Below are positions 26,668 through 38,256 of a DNA stretch of 64,000 nucleotides, in pieces (within the stretch, counting starts at the first letter, position 1; the number at the start of each line of letters is the position of its first letter). The notes under the pieces are model-generated. The model was not told the origin of the DNA and did no database searches. It saw nothing but the letters and a program-made list of their open reading frames with translations. Source of the DNA: DASRQZ01 sp964571275 (GTDB lineage Bacteria > Myxococcota_A > Polyangia > Fen-1088); contig CAZNCQ010000012.1 of NCBI GenBank assembly GCA_964571275.1, forward strand, positions 1-64,000, read 5' to 3'. A program made the translations under genes and the position numbers.

Positions 26668-28431
26668 ATGAAGCATTCGACGACTCTCGGAAAAGTTGGG
26701 ATTCTGGGCATGGGCGTCGTGATATCCGTCGCCGTAGGCTGCGGGCAAGGGGCGGGTAGCCCAGGTGGTGTGGGAGGCCGAGCCGCGAGCACGGGGGGGG
26801 AATCTGGCACCGGCGGCGCCTCGGGCACTGGGGGAACGACCGCGACAGGCGGTAACAGGGGCTCTGCCGGCGCCTCGGGAACAGGCGGCGTCCCCGGCAC
26901 AGGCGGCGACTCCGCCGTGGGGGGCGCTACCGGGGCAGGGGGCGGCGGGGGACAAGGCGGTGGCCCAGGGACCGGCGGCTCGTCGGGTTCGACCGGCGCG
27001 CTCATCCAGAACGACGTCTTCTGGAAGGACACGTCGGGCGCCACTCTCTATTCGCAGAGCGGCAACGTCATCAAGGTGGGCAACACCTACTACTGGTATG
27101 GCAACAAGTATCAGGGCGCGGTCGCCTACGCCGCAGCGCCGACCGGAAAGAGTGGCAACTCGACGTTCGATGGGGTGACTTGCTACTCATCTACCGATCT
27201 CGTGCACTGGAAGTTCGAGAACACCGTTCTTGTGCAGGGCAGCATTCCTGGCTCCACCACAGCCGACTGGTTCGGCCGGATGGGCGTCGCGTACAACGCA
27301 ACCACCCGGAAGTACGTGCTCATCATGGAATACATCCCTCCAGGGGCGTCCTTGGGCGAGGAGCTCTTCGCGACCAGCGCCTCTCCCACGGGAACCTTCG
27401 CCTTTGACCACTTCCAGACGACGCTCGCGAACGTCGCGAACGGCGCGCCCGGAGACCAAACGGTGTTCACTGACGACGATGGGCAAGCGTACCTCATACT
27501 CTCGAGCGCCGATGGACGGTCGAACCTTTACGTTGCTCGCCTGAGGCCATCGGATTTTCTCGATGTTGAGCCGGCGACGCGGATCTTTGGCGGGGCGGGT
27601 CGCGAGGGCAATTGCATGTTCAAGTACAACGGTCGCTACTATTTCAATTCGTCCGATTTGCACGGCTGGAACGCCTCTCACACCTATACGATCTCCGCGA
27701 CAAACATTCTTGGGCCATATTCCGCGGAGTCTGTCATGGCCAATACCGACGCGGACTTCTCTCATGTCACGCAGACGGGCTTCTTCGTGACAGTAACCGG
27801 GACGTTGGGAACGACGGTGATCTTCGCGGGCGATCGCTGGAGCGATTTCGCAGGCAACGGCATCGGGTTCAACCAGTGGGTTCCGGTGACCTTCAACGGC
27901 ACGACCCCGCAGTTCCAGTCGCTCAGCCAATGGTCTCTCGACGTCGTCACCGGGACTTGGGCCGTTGGCCCGGGCAACAACTACGCGCTGAATCCATCGT
28001 TCGAGGCCGATCGTGTGACGATGACACAGCCGGCGGGTTGGACGACGTCGACGACCCTAGGCGGCGGAGCCACGCCATACACAAATTTGGCACGCGGCCA
28101 CACGGGCAACTGGAAATGGCGGCTCACAGACACAGTATCGTATGAGGCGAGCATAGCCCAGACGATAACGGGGTTACCGAACGGTACGTACACGCTCTCA
28201 GCGTGGATCCAGAGTAGCGGCGGGCAGCCTACCGGGCAGCTATCGGCGCGAAACTTCGGCGGACCGGAAATGGACGCTGCCGTCAATTCCACGATTGCGA
28301 CCTGGAAGCAAGTATCTATCGCCGGAATCCAGGTAACGAATGGGGCCTGCCAAATCGGCGTTCAAACGACCGCCAATGCCAATCAGTGGATCGATATTGA
28401 TGACGTGACGTTGGTGAAAACATCGAATTGA
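26668..28431 (+). CDS. GH43-like hydrolase lipoprotein, resembling exo-beta-1,3-galactanase types, with C-terminal binding domain
   Basis: This 587-residue protein starts at ATG 26668, directly before the signal peptide; lipobox AVGC (Cys25), Gly/Thr linker to about 110. The propeller domain begins NDVFWKDTSGATLYSQSGNV and continues VGNTYYWYGNKYQG, CYSSTDLVHWKFEN, DWFGRMGVAYN and REGNCMFKYNGRYYFNSSD. That opening (TDTxG...GxIxxxGxTYYWYG) and STDLVHW are typical of the GH43_24/34 group, which contains galactan 1,3-beta-galactosidases. A carbohydrate-binding-like domain with ending IDIDDVTLVK spans about 440-587. Arabinogalactan side chains are the likely substrate; the exact subfamily is inference. 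Confidence 0.8.
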   Translation: MKHSTTLGKVGILGMGVVISVAVGCGQGAGSPGGVGGRAASTGGESGTGGASGTGGTTATGGNRGSAGASGTGGVPGTGGDSAVGGATGAGGGGGQGGGPGTGGSSGSTGALIQNDVFWKDTSGATLYSQSGNVIKVGNTYYWYGNKYQGAVAYAAAPTGKSGNSTFDGVTCYSSTDLVHWKFENTVLVQGSIPGSTTADWFGRMGVAYNATTRKYVLIMEYIPPGASLGEELFATSASPTGTFAFDHFQTTLANVANGAPGDQTVFTDDDGQAYLILSSADGRSNLYVARLRPSDFLDVEPATRIFGGAGREGNCMFKYNGRYYFNSSDLHGWNASHTYTISATNILGPYSAESVMANTDADFSHVTQTGFFVTVTGTLGTTVIFAGDRWSDFAGNGIGFNQWVPVTFNGTTPQFQSLSQWSLDVVTGTWAVGPGNNYALNPSFEADRVTMTQPAGWTTSTTLGGGATPYTNLARGHTGNWKWRLTDTVSYEASIAQTITGLPNGTYTLSAWIQSSGGQPTGQLSARNFGGPEMDAAVNSTIATWKQVSIAGIQVTNGACQIGVQTTANANQWIDIDDVTLVKTSN

Positions 28432-28587
28432 CCGGGTTCCGGTGACCTGCGTGGTCGTGGGGTTCCGCGGTCCAAAATAGTTGAGCCCGTTTTGACCGTC
28501 GTCGCAACTGCCTTGAGCGTGGTGTCTCTATTGGACGCACAAGCATCTTCGCGCTGGCCAAGGCGGAAAATGTCAAAAGGGTGTGAG

Positions 28588-30216
28588 ATGGTCACAAGGA
28601 ACGCGGCCAAGTGTTTTGCGCTGATGGTTCTCAGCTCTGTAGCGCTCAGCGGTTGCGTATCGAATGGCGCACAATCTGGGGCGGGTGGGGCTACTGGAAC
28701 GGGCGGCCCGAGCGGAATGGGGGGTGGGACAGGAACCGGCGGTGCAGGTCCGAATGGAAGCGGTGGACTGGGCGCGGGGGGCAGCGACGGGGGAGTCGGC
28801 GGCGCGCCCGATGCCGCCGGGACGGGGGTCGACGGTGGACCGCCACCTCCATTCACCGGGCCTTCCGTCGCTGGAACGGTTGTGGTCACACGCACGACTA
28901 CGATGGGCCACCTCGGACCCGGGTTCGCCGGGTTCAGCTTCGAGAAGACCCACATGACCGATGGGTTCTTCACCGGAACCAACGCCCCTTTGATCGCGAT
29001 GTTCAAGCTGCTCGGCCCGAGCATCGTGCGGATCGGGGCCAATGACGTCGACAACTCGACATGGGTGCCGACCGCCACGCCGGTGGTCGGCGGTCAGACC
29101 TCGCAAAACATCGGCACGGCCGACGTCGATGGCTTGGCGGCCTTTCTCGCCGCAACCGGTTGGAAAGCCATTTACGGCGTGAGCATGAGGACGGCGACGC
29201 AACCGTCCGTCGACGAGTCGGTCTACGTGATGTCCAAGTTGAGCGGAAGCCTGCACAGCGTCGAGATCGGAAACGAGATCAATTTCTTCGCCAACAACGC
29301 CGTCGGAACTCCCATGATGCAGTGGGAAGGCTTCGAGGCTGCCATTCACGGCGCGCTCCCGACCCTTGCACTGGCAGGCCCCGCGGCTGCTGGCGCTGTC
29401 ACGACCTTTACCGTGCCGTTCGCCAATGCCGAGGCGGCCAAGATAGTGCTCTTGACGGAGCACTACTACAAAGGGGCCGCGTCGAGCAATCCGACGATAG
29501 CGCAAATGCTTGCCCTCGATCCCAGCGTCGTCACGCAATCGCAGGCGCTCCTGGCGTCGGTTCAGGCGAACCACATTGCGGACGGCTTTCGGTGGGGAGA
29601 GATGAACTCGTATTCCGGTCATGGCGCGGCCGGCGTCAGCGATGTGTTCGCGTCGGCGCTCTGGGGTATCGATTTCATGTTGACGACCGCCGAGTACGGA
29701 GCGGTCGGGGTCAACTTCCACAGCGGCGGCCAAAACATGGACGGCAATGTCTGCACCAACGGCGTCGCCTCCTGTACGCGACCGTTTCGGTATTCGCCGA
29801 TCATCGAGGTGGACAGTCGGGTGACGTCCGCCGCGCCGCTCTTTTACGGAATGCTGTTCGTGTCGCAAGCAGGAGTCGGTGACATGCTGCCCACACGTGT
29901 CACTGCGGGGAGCTTGAACTTCACCGCATACACAATCGCGCTAGTGGATGGTTCGACGAACATCGCGCTCGTCAACAAAGACGCGACGAACGGTGTGAAC
30001 GCAAGTATCGATGTCGGCGCATCCGTCGCAACGGCGACCGCGGTGTACCTTCAAGCCGCCGCCCTTGGAGCCACCACCGGGGTGACGCTCGCGGGCGCGG
30101 GTGTCGAACCGACGGGCGCCTGGGCGCCGAAGGCGCCGTACAGTCTTCCGGCCGGCGGGAATGTCGTAACTCTGGTTGTGCCGCCAGCGACCGCCGTGCT
30201 GGTGCACGCGCGATAG
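28588..30216 (+). CDS. GH79-like glycoside hydrolase lipoprotein (beta-glucuronidase type)
   Basis: This 542-residue protein starts at ATG 28588 (AAAAGGG upstream). Lipobox LSGC (Cys23) and a Gly-rich linker to about 90 lead to a TIM-barrel: GPGFAGFSFEKTHMT, LLGPSIVRIGANDVDNSTW, VEIGNEINFF (acid/base Glu230) and FRWGEMNSYSGHGAAGVSDV (nucleophile Glu338). A beta domain follows (about 430-542). This matches GH79, whose bacterial members release glucuronic acid or 4-O-methyl-glucuronic acid from arabinogalactan proteins and related glycans. Neighbouring GH43 and GH59 genes fit the same substrate. Confidence 0.82.
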   Translation: MVTRNAAKCFALMVLSSVALSGCVSNGAQSGAGGATGTGGPSGMGGGTGTGGAGPNGSGGLGAGGSDGGVGGAPDAAGTGVDGGPPPPFTGPSVAGTVVVTRTTTMGHLGPGFAGFSFEKTHMTDGFFTGTNAPLIAMFKLLGPSIVRIGANDVDNSTWVPTATPVVGGQTSQNIGTADVDGLAAFLAATGWKAIYGVSMRTATQPSVDESVYVMSKLSGSLHSVEIGNEINFFANNAVGTPMMQWEGFEAAIHGALPTLALAGPAAAGAVTTFTVPFANAEAAKIVLLTEHYYKGAASSNPTIAQMLALDPSVVTQSQALLASVQANHIADGFRWGEMNSYSGHGAAGVSDVFASALWGIDFMLTTAEYGAVGVNFHSGGQNMDGNVCTNGVASCTRPFRYSPIIEVDSRVTSAAPLFYGMLFVSQAGVGDMLPTRVTAGSLNFTAYTIALVDGSTNIALVNKDATNGVNASIDVGASVATATAVYLQAAALGATTGVTLAGAGVEPTGAWAPKAPYSLPAGGNVVTLVVPPATAVLVHAR

Positions 30217-30268
30217 CGGTGGTCCCGATTCGACCGTTCCTGTCACTGCAGCCTCTGGAGTCCTCGTC

Positions 30269-32506
30269 ATGAAGCCGATTGGAATCCGCCTTGCGCCCGC
30301 GAGCGCTGGGCTCATCTGTCTCTGGGTGACGGCATGCTCCCCCAAGAGCAACGATGCCGGTGCAACTGGCGGTGCTGGGGCAAACGGTTCCGCCGGCAGC
30401 CTCGGCGCCGGTGGCGGCCAGGTCGGCGCGGGCGGCGCGGCCGACGCCGCGATCGAAACCGACGCGTCGATTCAGGACGCGCCCGCCGACACGCCACCGG
30501 GGCAGGGCGGCTCGAGCCCGCCGTCAGACGGCGGAGGGAGCGGCGTCGGGGGATTCACCGGCGGCAGCGGAACCCTCTGCACCACGGCTGCCGGCGCGCC
30601 CGGCGCGGGCGCGGTCCTGATCGACGGGGCCGGCACGGGTCGGCTCTTCGACGTCATCGGTGGTCTGAGCGGCGGCGGCGGCACCTCGCGGTTGCTCTAC
30701 GACTATCCGACGGCGCAACGAAGCGAGATCCTCGATTATCTCTTCAAGCCAGGTTACGGGGCGGCGCTGCAGCTTTTGAAAGTGGAGATCGGTGCCGACA
30801 CCGACTCGACAAACGGCGCTGAGGCGAGTCACCAGCGTAGCGCCACTGATCAGAACTATCGACGCGGATACGAATGGTGGCTGATGCAGGAGGCGAAGGC
30901 GCGCAACCCCGATATCAAGCTTGCCGGTCTGGAGTGGGGAGCGCCCGGCTGGATGAGCGGCTTCTTCTCGACCGAGAACATCAACTACATCGTCAATTGG
31001 GTCAAAAACGCCCAGTCGATCTACGGCCTCAAGATCGACTACGTCGGCGGTTGGAACGAGAACGGGTTCTACGGACCGTGGTTTGTCAGCCTCAAGGCGG
31101 CGCTGGTCAACAACGGGCTGTCGGCGCAAATCATCGCAGCCGACAGCTTCGGGACGTGGGACATCGCTACGGCGATGAACGGCGACGCCGCCCTCAACGC
31201 CGCGGTCAGCATTATCGGCGCACATTACCCTTGCGGTTTCCAGTCGAACGGCTCGCAGTGTGGTGGTCTGCCGAATCTCGCCGATGCCCGCGCCAATGGA
31301 AAACCCATATGGGCCAGCGAGGACGGCGCACTGGCCTACGACACGGGCGCCGTCGCAATGGCGCGCGCCTACAACCGAAAATACATCCAGTCCAGCATCA
31401 CCGGTTCCATCAACTGGTCGCTGGTCGGCGCTTGGTACCCGAACCTCCCCTACGGCGGCGTCGAAGGACTGATGCTCGCCAATCAACCCTGGTCAGGGTC
31501 TTACGGGGTCGACAAGTCGATCTGGGTGACGGCGCACACCACTCAATTCGTGCGACCGGGGTGGCAGTACGTCGATAGCGGCAGCGCGTTGCTGAACGGC
31601 GCCGGCAGCAGCGTGGTCCTCAAGGCCCCCAACAATCGAGACTGGACGGCGATCATCGAAACCACCGACTCCACTGCCACCAAGACCTTCAACTTCACCG
31701 AGACGGGCGGCGTTTTTCAGGGTCCGATACATGTGTTTGCCACGAATCTCGGCGCCACCAGCTCCGGAGAGTGGTTCGTCCAACAGCCGGACATCTCGCC
31801 CTCGAACTGCGGGTTCACGTTCACGGCGCTGCCCAATCGGGTCTACACGCTTACGACAACTACGGGGCAGGGAAAGGGCGTCACCGCTCCGCCGGCCTCC
31901 GGGGTCTTGCCGCTGCCGTTCAATGACACATTCGAGACCTACACGGTCGGTGCCATGCCCAACATCCCCAAGTATTTTTCCACGGTCCAGGGCGCGTTCG
32001 AGGCCGAGAGCTGCGCCGGTGGACGCAGCGGCAAGTGCCTGCAACAGGAGATCACCATCGCGCCGATCAAGTGGCAGGGTGCCGCCGAGACGAGCCCGCT
32101 GACCGTGGTCGGGGACGCCTCCTGGACAAACTATAGAGCCGAGACAGACGTGCTCTTGCAGCACGCCGGTTCCGTCGATCTCATTGGCCGGGTGAGCTCG
32201 CAGAGCCAGGGCGGCGGCGGTGTGCTGGGGTACCACTTCCAGGTGAGCGACGCCGGCACTTGGATTTTGGCCACGCAGGACGCCAACATGGTCAACACGA
32301 CCCTCGCCTCAGGCACCTTGTCATTCCCGCTAGGCTCCTGGCACCGGCTGGCGCTCGATCTCAGCGGGACGACCATCGCGGCGCTCTACGATGGTGTCAC
32401 GCTGACGACGATCACCAACGCCACCTTCGTTCGAGGTAACGTGGCGCTGTCGACCAGCAAATGGACCGACGCCCAGTTCGACAATTTTAGCGTGGTCGCT
32501 CGGTAG
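30269..32506 (+). CDS. GH59 beta-galactosidase/galactocerebrosidase-like lipoprotein
   Basis: This 745-residue protein starts at ATG 30269 after CTGGAG; lipobox VTAC (Cys23), Gly/Ala/Asp linker to about 100. The TIM barrel has FDVIGGLSGGGGTSRLLYDY, LQLLKVEIGADTDSTNGAE, YVGGWNENGFYG (acid/base Glu264) and IWASEDGALAYD (nucleophile Glu351). The beta-sandwich and lectin domains follow (VDLIGRVSSQ, GSWHRLALDL, DAQFDNFSVV). These are the landmarks of GH59, known from animal galactocerebrosidase. Bacterial members are secreted beta-galactosidases that may act on galactan. It is 52 bp after the GH79 stop, so the two are probably co-transcribed. Confidence 0.87.
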   Translation: MKPIGIRLAPASAGLICLWVTACSPKSNDAGATGGAGANGSAGSLGAGGGQVGAGGAADAAIETDASIQDAPADTPPGQGGSSPPSDGGGSGVGGFTGGSGTLCTTAAGAPGAGAVLIDGAGTGRLFDVIGGLSGGGGTSRLLYDYPTAQRSEILDYLFKPGYGAALQLLKVEIGADTDSTNGAEASHQRSATDQNYRRGYEWWLMQEAKARNPDIKLAGLEWGAPGWMSGFFSTENINYIVNWVKNAQSIYGLKIDYVGGWNENGFYGPWFVSLKAALVNNGLSAQIIAADSFGTWDIATAMNGDAALNAAVSIIGAHYPCGFQSNGSQCGGLPNLADARANGKPIWASEDGALAYDTGAVAMARAYNRKYIQSSITGSINWSLVGAWYPNLPYGGVEGLMLANQPWSGSYGVDKSIWVTAHTTQFVRPGWQYVDSGSALLNGAGSSVVLKAPNNRDWTAIIETTDSTATKTFNFTETGGVFQGPIHVFATNLGATSSGEWFVQQPDISPSNCGFTFTALPNRVYTLTTTTGQGKGVTAPPASGVLPLPFNDTFETYTVGAMPNIPKYFSTVQGAFEAESCAGGRSGKCLQQEITIAPIKWQGAAETSPLTVVGDASWTNYRAETDVLLQHAGSVDLIGRVSSQSQGGGGVLGYHFQVSDAGTWILATQDANMVNTTLASGTLSFPLGSWHRLALDLSGTTIAALYDGVTLTTITNATFVRGNVALSTSKWTDAQFDNFSVVAR

Positions 32507-32557
32507 CCGCTTGCGAGTCGAGTTTGCTGCGGAAGATGGACCAGTTTTCGGAGCTCT

Positions 32558-32651
32558 GTAGAGATCGGAACCATCGTTCAGCCCGACTATGCCGATCGGG
32601 CAAGCATTGTGGAATTCAAGGCGTTCGAGAGCGCCAGCACGGCCCGGAAGG
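32558..32651 (+). pseudogene. Orphan C-terminal fragment of an F5/8 type C domain
   Basis: The frame reads VEIGTIVQPDYADRASIVEF then KAFESAS. It closely matches the last residues of the GH43/F5-8 protein (AEIRTIIQTDYADRVSIVEF, KAFASSAS, about 16070-16152), and the DNA is similar too. There is no upstream domain, start or stop of its own, so it is a leftover of a duplicated and deleted enzyme gene, 52 bp after the GH59 stop. Confidence 0.65.
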
Positions 32652-32846
32652 CCGCGACCAGGATCAGCCCACGCGCTCGAGGAGATCGATCGGGCGGTGG
32701 TGAATTCTCCTGGCTCACGCCAGTGCGTTTGCCTCGTCGACCGCGAGCGACGATGACAGGTCGCGGAATGCGTCGATCGTGTGGGGTCATCGCGACACCG
32801 GGACCATCCTTCACTTTCTTCAAGGACTCGGTAGTCTGGCTACATA
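32652..32846. other. Spacer before LysR gene
   Basis: No gene is seen; with the preceding fragment this makes a 340-bp stretch between the enzyme run and the LysR gene. It should contain the LysR promoter. Confidence 0.3.
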
Positions 32847-33743
32847 ATGCGCCGACGCACCTTCGAGTCGCTCAACGCTTTTGCGACCATCGTCGAGCGG
32901 GGAAGCTTTGTTCGTGCGGCGGCCCGCCTCGGCGTCACCCCCTCGGCGCTGAGCCAGACGATTCGCGGCCTCGAAGAGGAGCTCGGAGTTCCGCTCCTTC
33001 ATCGCACGACCCGGAGACTCGCTCCCACCGCGGCAGGTGAGAAGTTGCTCGCGCGTCTCGCGCCGACGCTGCGGGAACTCGACGCGGCCGTGGCCGAGAC
33101 CACCGCCAACCGGGCCGACGGTAAGCCCGCAGGACGCGTTCGCATCAGCACGTCGCAGTCGGCCTCCGACATCGTCATCGCGCCGCGACTGGGGCGCTTC
33201 CTGTCTACCTACCCCGACGTGGTGCTCGAGGTGGTGACCGACGAACGACTTGTCGACATCGTCGCGGAGCGCTTCGACGCGGGCATTCGCCTCGGGGAGC
33301 AGGTCGTGCGCGACATGGTCGCGGTCCAGGTAGGCAGACGCCAGCGGTTGGTCGTCGTCGGGACACCCAGGTACTTCGCCCGCCACGGACGACCGCGGCA
33401 GCCGAAGGACCTGCTCGCGCACCGGTGCGTCGTGCACTTCAGGTCCGGGGGCGAAGCGTATCGGTGGGAGTTGGAGAAAGCGGGCCGCGAGCGTCAGGTT
33501 GCGGTGACGGGCGCGCTGTTCGAAAACGACCCCCACTTCGCCCTGCTCGCGGTGTTGACCGGCGAAGTGATCGGCTTCGCCTTCGAGGCGCAGGTGACGC
33601 CCCATCTCGCCAACGGCACGCTCGAGATCGTGCTCGATGACTGGTGCCCGAGCTTCCCGGGCTTTCACCTTTACTATCCGAGTCGCCGCGAGGTCACGCC
33701 GGCGCTGCGAGCTTTCATCGAGACCATGAAGGGCGACGGCTAG
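32847..33743 (+). CDS. LysR-family transcriptional regulator
   Basis: This 298-residue protein has an N-terminal winged helix-turn-helix (ESLNAFATIVERGSFVRAAA, LGVTPSALSQTIRGLEEELG, LHRTTRRLAPTAAG) and a substrate-binding domain (about 90-295; RVRISTSQSASDIVIAPRLG, DAGIRLGEQVVRDMVAV). The RLxxTTRRLxPTxAG and DAGIRLGE segments match the CrgA-like group of LysR regulators. ATG 32847 immediately precedes the DNA-binding domain. It follows the enzyme cluster on the same strand, but LysR genes usually control a divergent neighbour, and none is present here. Its target and effector are unknown. Confidence 0.9.
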   Translation: MRRRTFESLNAFATIVERGSFVRAAARLGVTPSALSQTIRGLEEELGVPLLHRTTRRLAPTAAGEKLLARLAPTLRELDAAVAETTANRADGKPAGRVRISTSQSASDIVIAPRLGRFLSTYPDVVLEVVTDERLVDIVAERFDAGIRLGEQVVRDMVAVQVGRRQRLVVVGTPRYFARHGRPRQPKDLLAHRCVVHFRSGGEAYRWELEKAGRERQVAVTGALFENDPHFALLAVLTGEVIGFAFEAQVTPHLANGTLEIVLDDWCPSFPGFHLYYPSRREVTPALRAFIETMKGDG

Positions 33744-33767
33744 CACGCAACCAGAGGGCACGCCGGT

Positions 33768-33787
33768 TGTCGCCCACCTGTCGCCCA
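33768..33787. repeat. Direct repeat TGTCGCCCA with 11-bp period
   Basis: TGTCGCCCA at 33768-33776 recurs at 33779-33787. The spacing places both copies on one face of the helix, as for two activator sites upstream of the gene at 33896. The 26-bp repeats near 6.5 kb have a similar TGTC-N7-TGTC layout. Confidence 0.35.
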
Positions 33788-33895
33788 GACGAACCGGTTC
33801 TCCTGTTCCTGTGATCCGCCTTGTCGTTCGATTTCCACAGAGACGTCGGCGTTTCGACGCGAAATAAGTCGCGGGTCTCGCGTTCTGAGCTTGTT

Positions 33896-36742
<2,847 letters not shown>

Positions 36743-36748
36743 ACAGGA

Positions 36749-37411
36749 TCAGAACGCAAAGAACACCGCGTAGGCGACGCCCCCCGCCGAGGCTTGAAAG
36801 CAGTAGCCGCCGTTTCGGCGTGCCGGCAGGACTAAAGACCCATCGCAAGACTCGGGCGTGCCGTTCACGCTGAAGGTTCTCGGCGGGGCGATATTGCTGC
36901 AGCCTCCACCGTCGAGGAACGACGTCGTCTCGTAACAAGCCGCCTGAAGTCCGAGCTGCGGGGACACGTACGGAGACGTGGGCGCGAGCGTGAATACGAT
37001 TGCGGGCGCGCAAAGGCCCGCACACGGCTCCTGTCCCCCGGTTCCTCCGGCACCGCCCGGCGCGCCGCCCATGCCGGCCACGCCACCGGTGCCGACCGTT
37101 CCACCAGCGCCCATGACACCGCCGATGCCCATAATGCCGCCGGTGCCTATGATGTCGCCGCCGGTCCCGCTGATCCCGCCCGGGCCCTGTCCGCCAGTTC
37201 CGCTGGTCCCCGCGCTGCCAGGCGTCCCGCCGGCTCCGACTGCGCCCCCAGGTCCGGTCGCGCCAGCACTTCCACCCGAGCCGGGCTGAGCTCCCGCCGC
37301 GCCTCCCGATCCGGGCTCCATTCCTGAAGGCATCAGCGGCTGCGACGTGCAATTCGCGACGGCCATCGCAGCACCACACGCGAGTAAGAAGGCGACCCTC
37401 GTCATGCTCAT
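36749..37411 (-). CDS. Gly-rich-linker lipoprotein with short C-terminal domain
   Basis: This 220-residue protein starts at ATG 37411 (or 37405). Lipobox AVANC puts the modified Cys at about residue 21. A linker of Gly, Ala, Thr and Pro runs to about 125. The roughly 90-residue C-terminal domain has PCAGLCAPAIVFTLAPTSP, ACYETTSFLDGGGCSN, FSVNGTPESC and GGYCFQASAG, six Cys in all. The arrangement (linker plus short Cys domain with CAGLC and a final GGYC-x3-G) recalls small beta-sandwich domains of myxobacterial secreted proteins. Function unknown. It is convergent with the two-halved lipoprotein, six bases apart. Confidence 0.75.
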   Translation of the reverse strand: MSMTRVAFLLACGAAMAVANCTSQPLMPSGMEPGSGGAAGAQPGSGGSAGATGPGGAVGAGGTPGSAGTSGTGGQGPGGISGTGGDIIGTGGIMGIGGVMGAGGTVGTGGVAGMGGAPGGAGGTGGQEPCAGLCAPAIVFTLAPTSPYVSPQLGLQAACYETTSFLDGGGCSNIAPPRTFSVNGTPESCDGSLVLPARRNGGYCFQASAGGVAYAVFFAF

Positions 37412-37606
37412 TCGTCCCCAACCCAGCCGTATGGCTCCTTCCTTAGCACAGGACCATGCACAGAAACTTCACATCTCGGCGACGATCTGTCATCCGTTTT
37501 CGCCCGCGAAAATTCTGAGCTTTGCTCCAAGCTCGCGCTCGGATCGGTCGGGTGGCTGGCCTCGCCGCGCGAGCGCATCGCCGCTCTCCCCGCTCCGGGC
37601 GACGCA

Positions 37607-38125
37607 GTGGGCCCTCGGGCGCGGGTTCGCCTTCGCGGACTGATTCTTCCCTGGTGCCTGTTGGCAGCCATCGTTCCCGCCGCCGGGCTGCTGAGCGCGA
37701 GCACGGTCACCACTATCGATGGAGATCAGATCAGGCAGCTGGCCTATCCCCGTGACGTGGTCCGCGCCGCCTGGTCGCCGGCTCCCGTTGGGCAAGACGC
37801 TCGGATGCCGACGGAGATCGCCGTTTCGCCTGCGCTCCGCCGCCTGCTGCTGGGTCACGTGAGTCGGGCGGTCCTCCTGCAGATGGCGTTGTTCGCGAGC
37901 GCCACCACGTGGATCCTCGCCAACGCGCGAGTCCGGCGCCGGCGGAGACAACGCTCGATGAGCGTCGTCGTCTTCGCGGTTTCCTTCGCGTTGATGATTC
38001 CGCTCTCGGCTCGCTTCTGGGTTCGCTGGAGACCGCCCTTCTGGCTGGTGGTTCCGGTCGCGGCGCTCGGCGTCTGGCTGCTGGTGGTCGAGCTGGCACA
38101 GCTCGACGCCGGCCGCCGCGCCTGA
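37607..38125 (+). CDS. Membrane protein of unknown function
   Basis: This 172-residue frame begins at GTG 37607. Hydrophobic segments are LILPWCLLAAIVPAAGLLSA (about 11-30), VLLQMALFASATTWILA (about 88-104), MSVVVFAVSFALMIPLSA (about 117-134) and WLVVPVAALGVWLLVVELA (about 145-163), suggesting four helices. A soluble loop of about 55 residues lies between the first two, probably outside the cytoplasm. The ribosome site is weak and no family is recognised. Confidence 0.5.
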   Translation: MGPRARVRLRGLILPWCLLAAIVPAAGLLSASTVTTIDGDQIRQLAYPRDVVRAAWSPAPVGQDARMPTEIAVSPALRRLLLGHVSRAVLLQMALFASATTWILANARVRRRRRQRSMSVVVFAVSFALMIPLSARFWVRWRPPFWLVVPVAALGVWLLVVELAQLDAGRRA

Positions 38126-38256
38126 TGATCACCGCGCCGGCAAAGATGTCGACAGACCATTGCGCGGTGGCTCGGCCAGACGGTGGACAACGGGTGGTTT
38201 GTGTGTGCTCAGGTCGTCATTCGACGGACAACATCCAACCAAATGGTGAAGATGGT

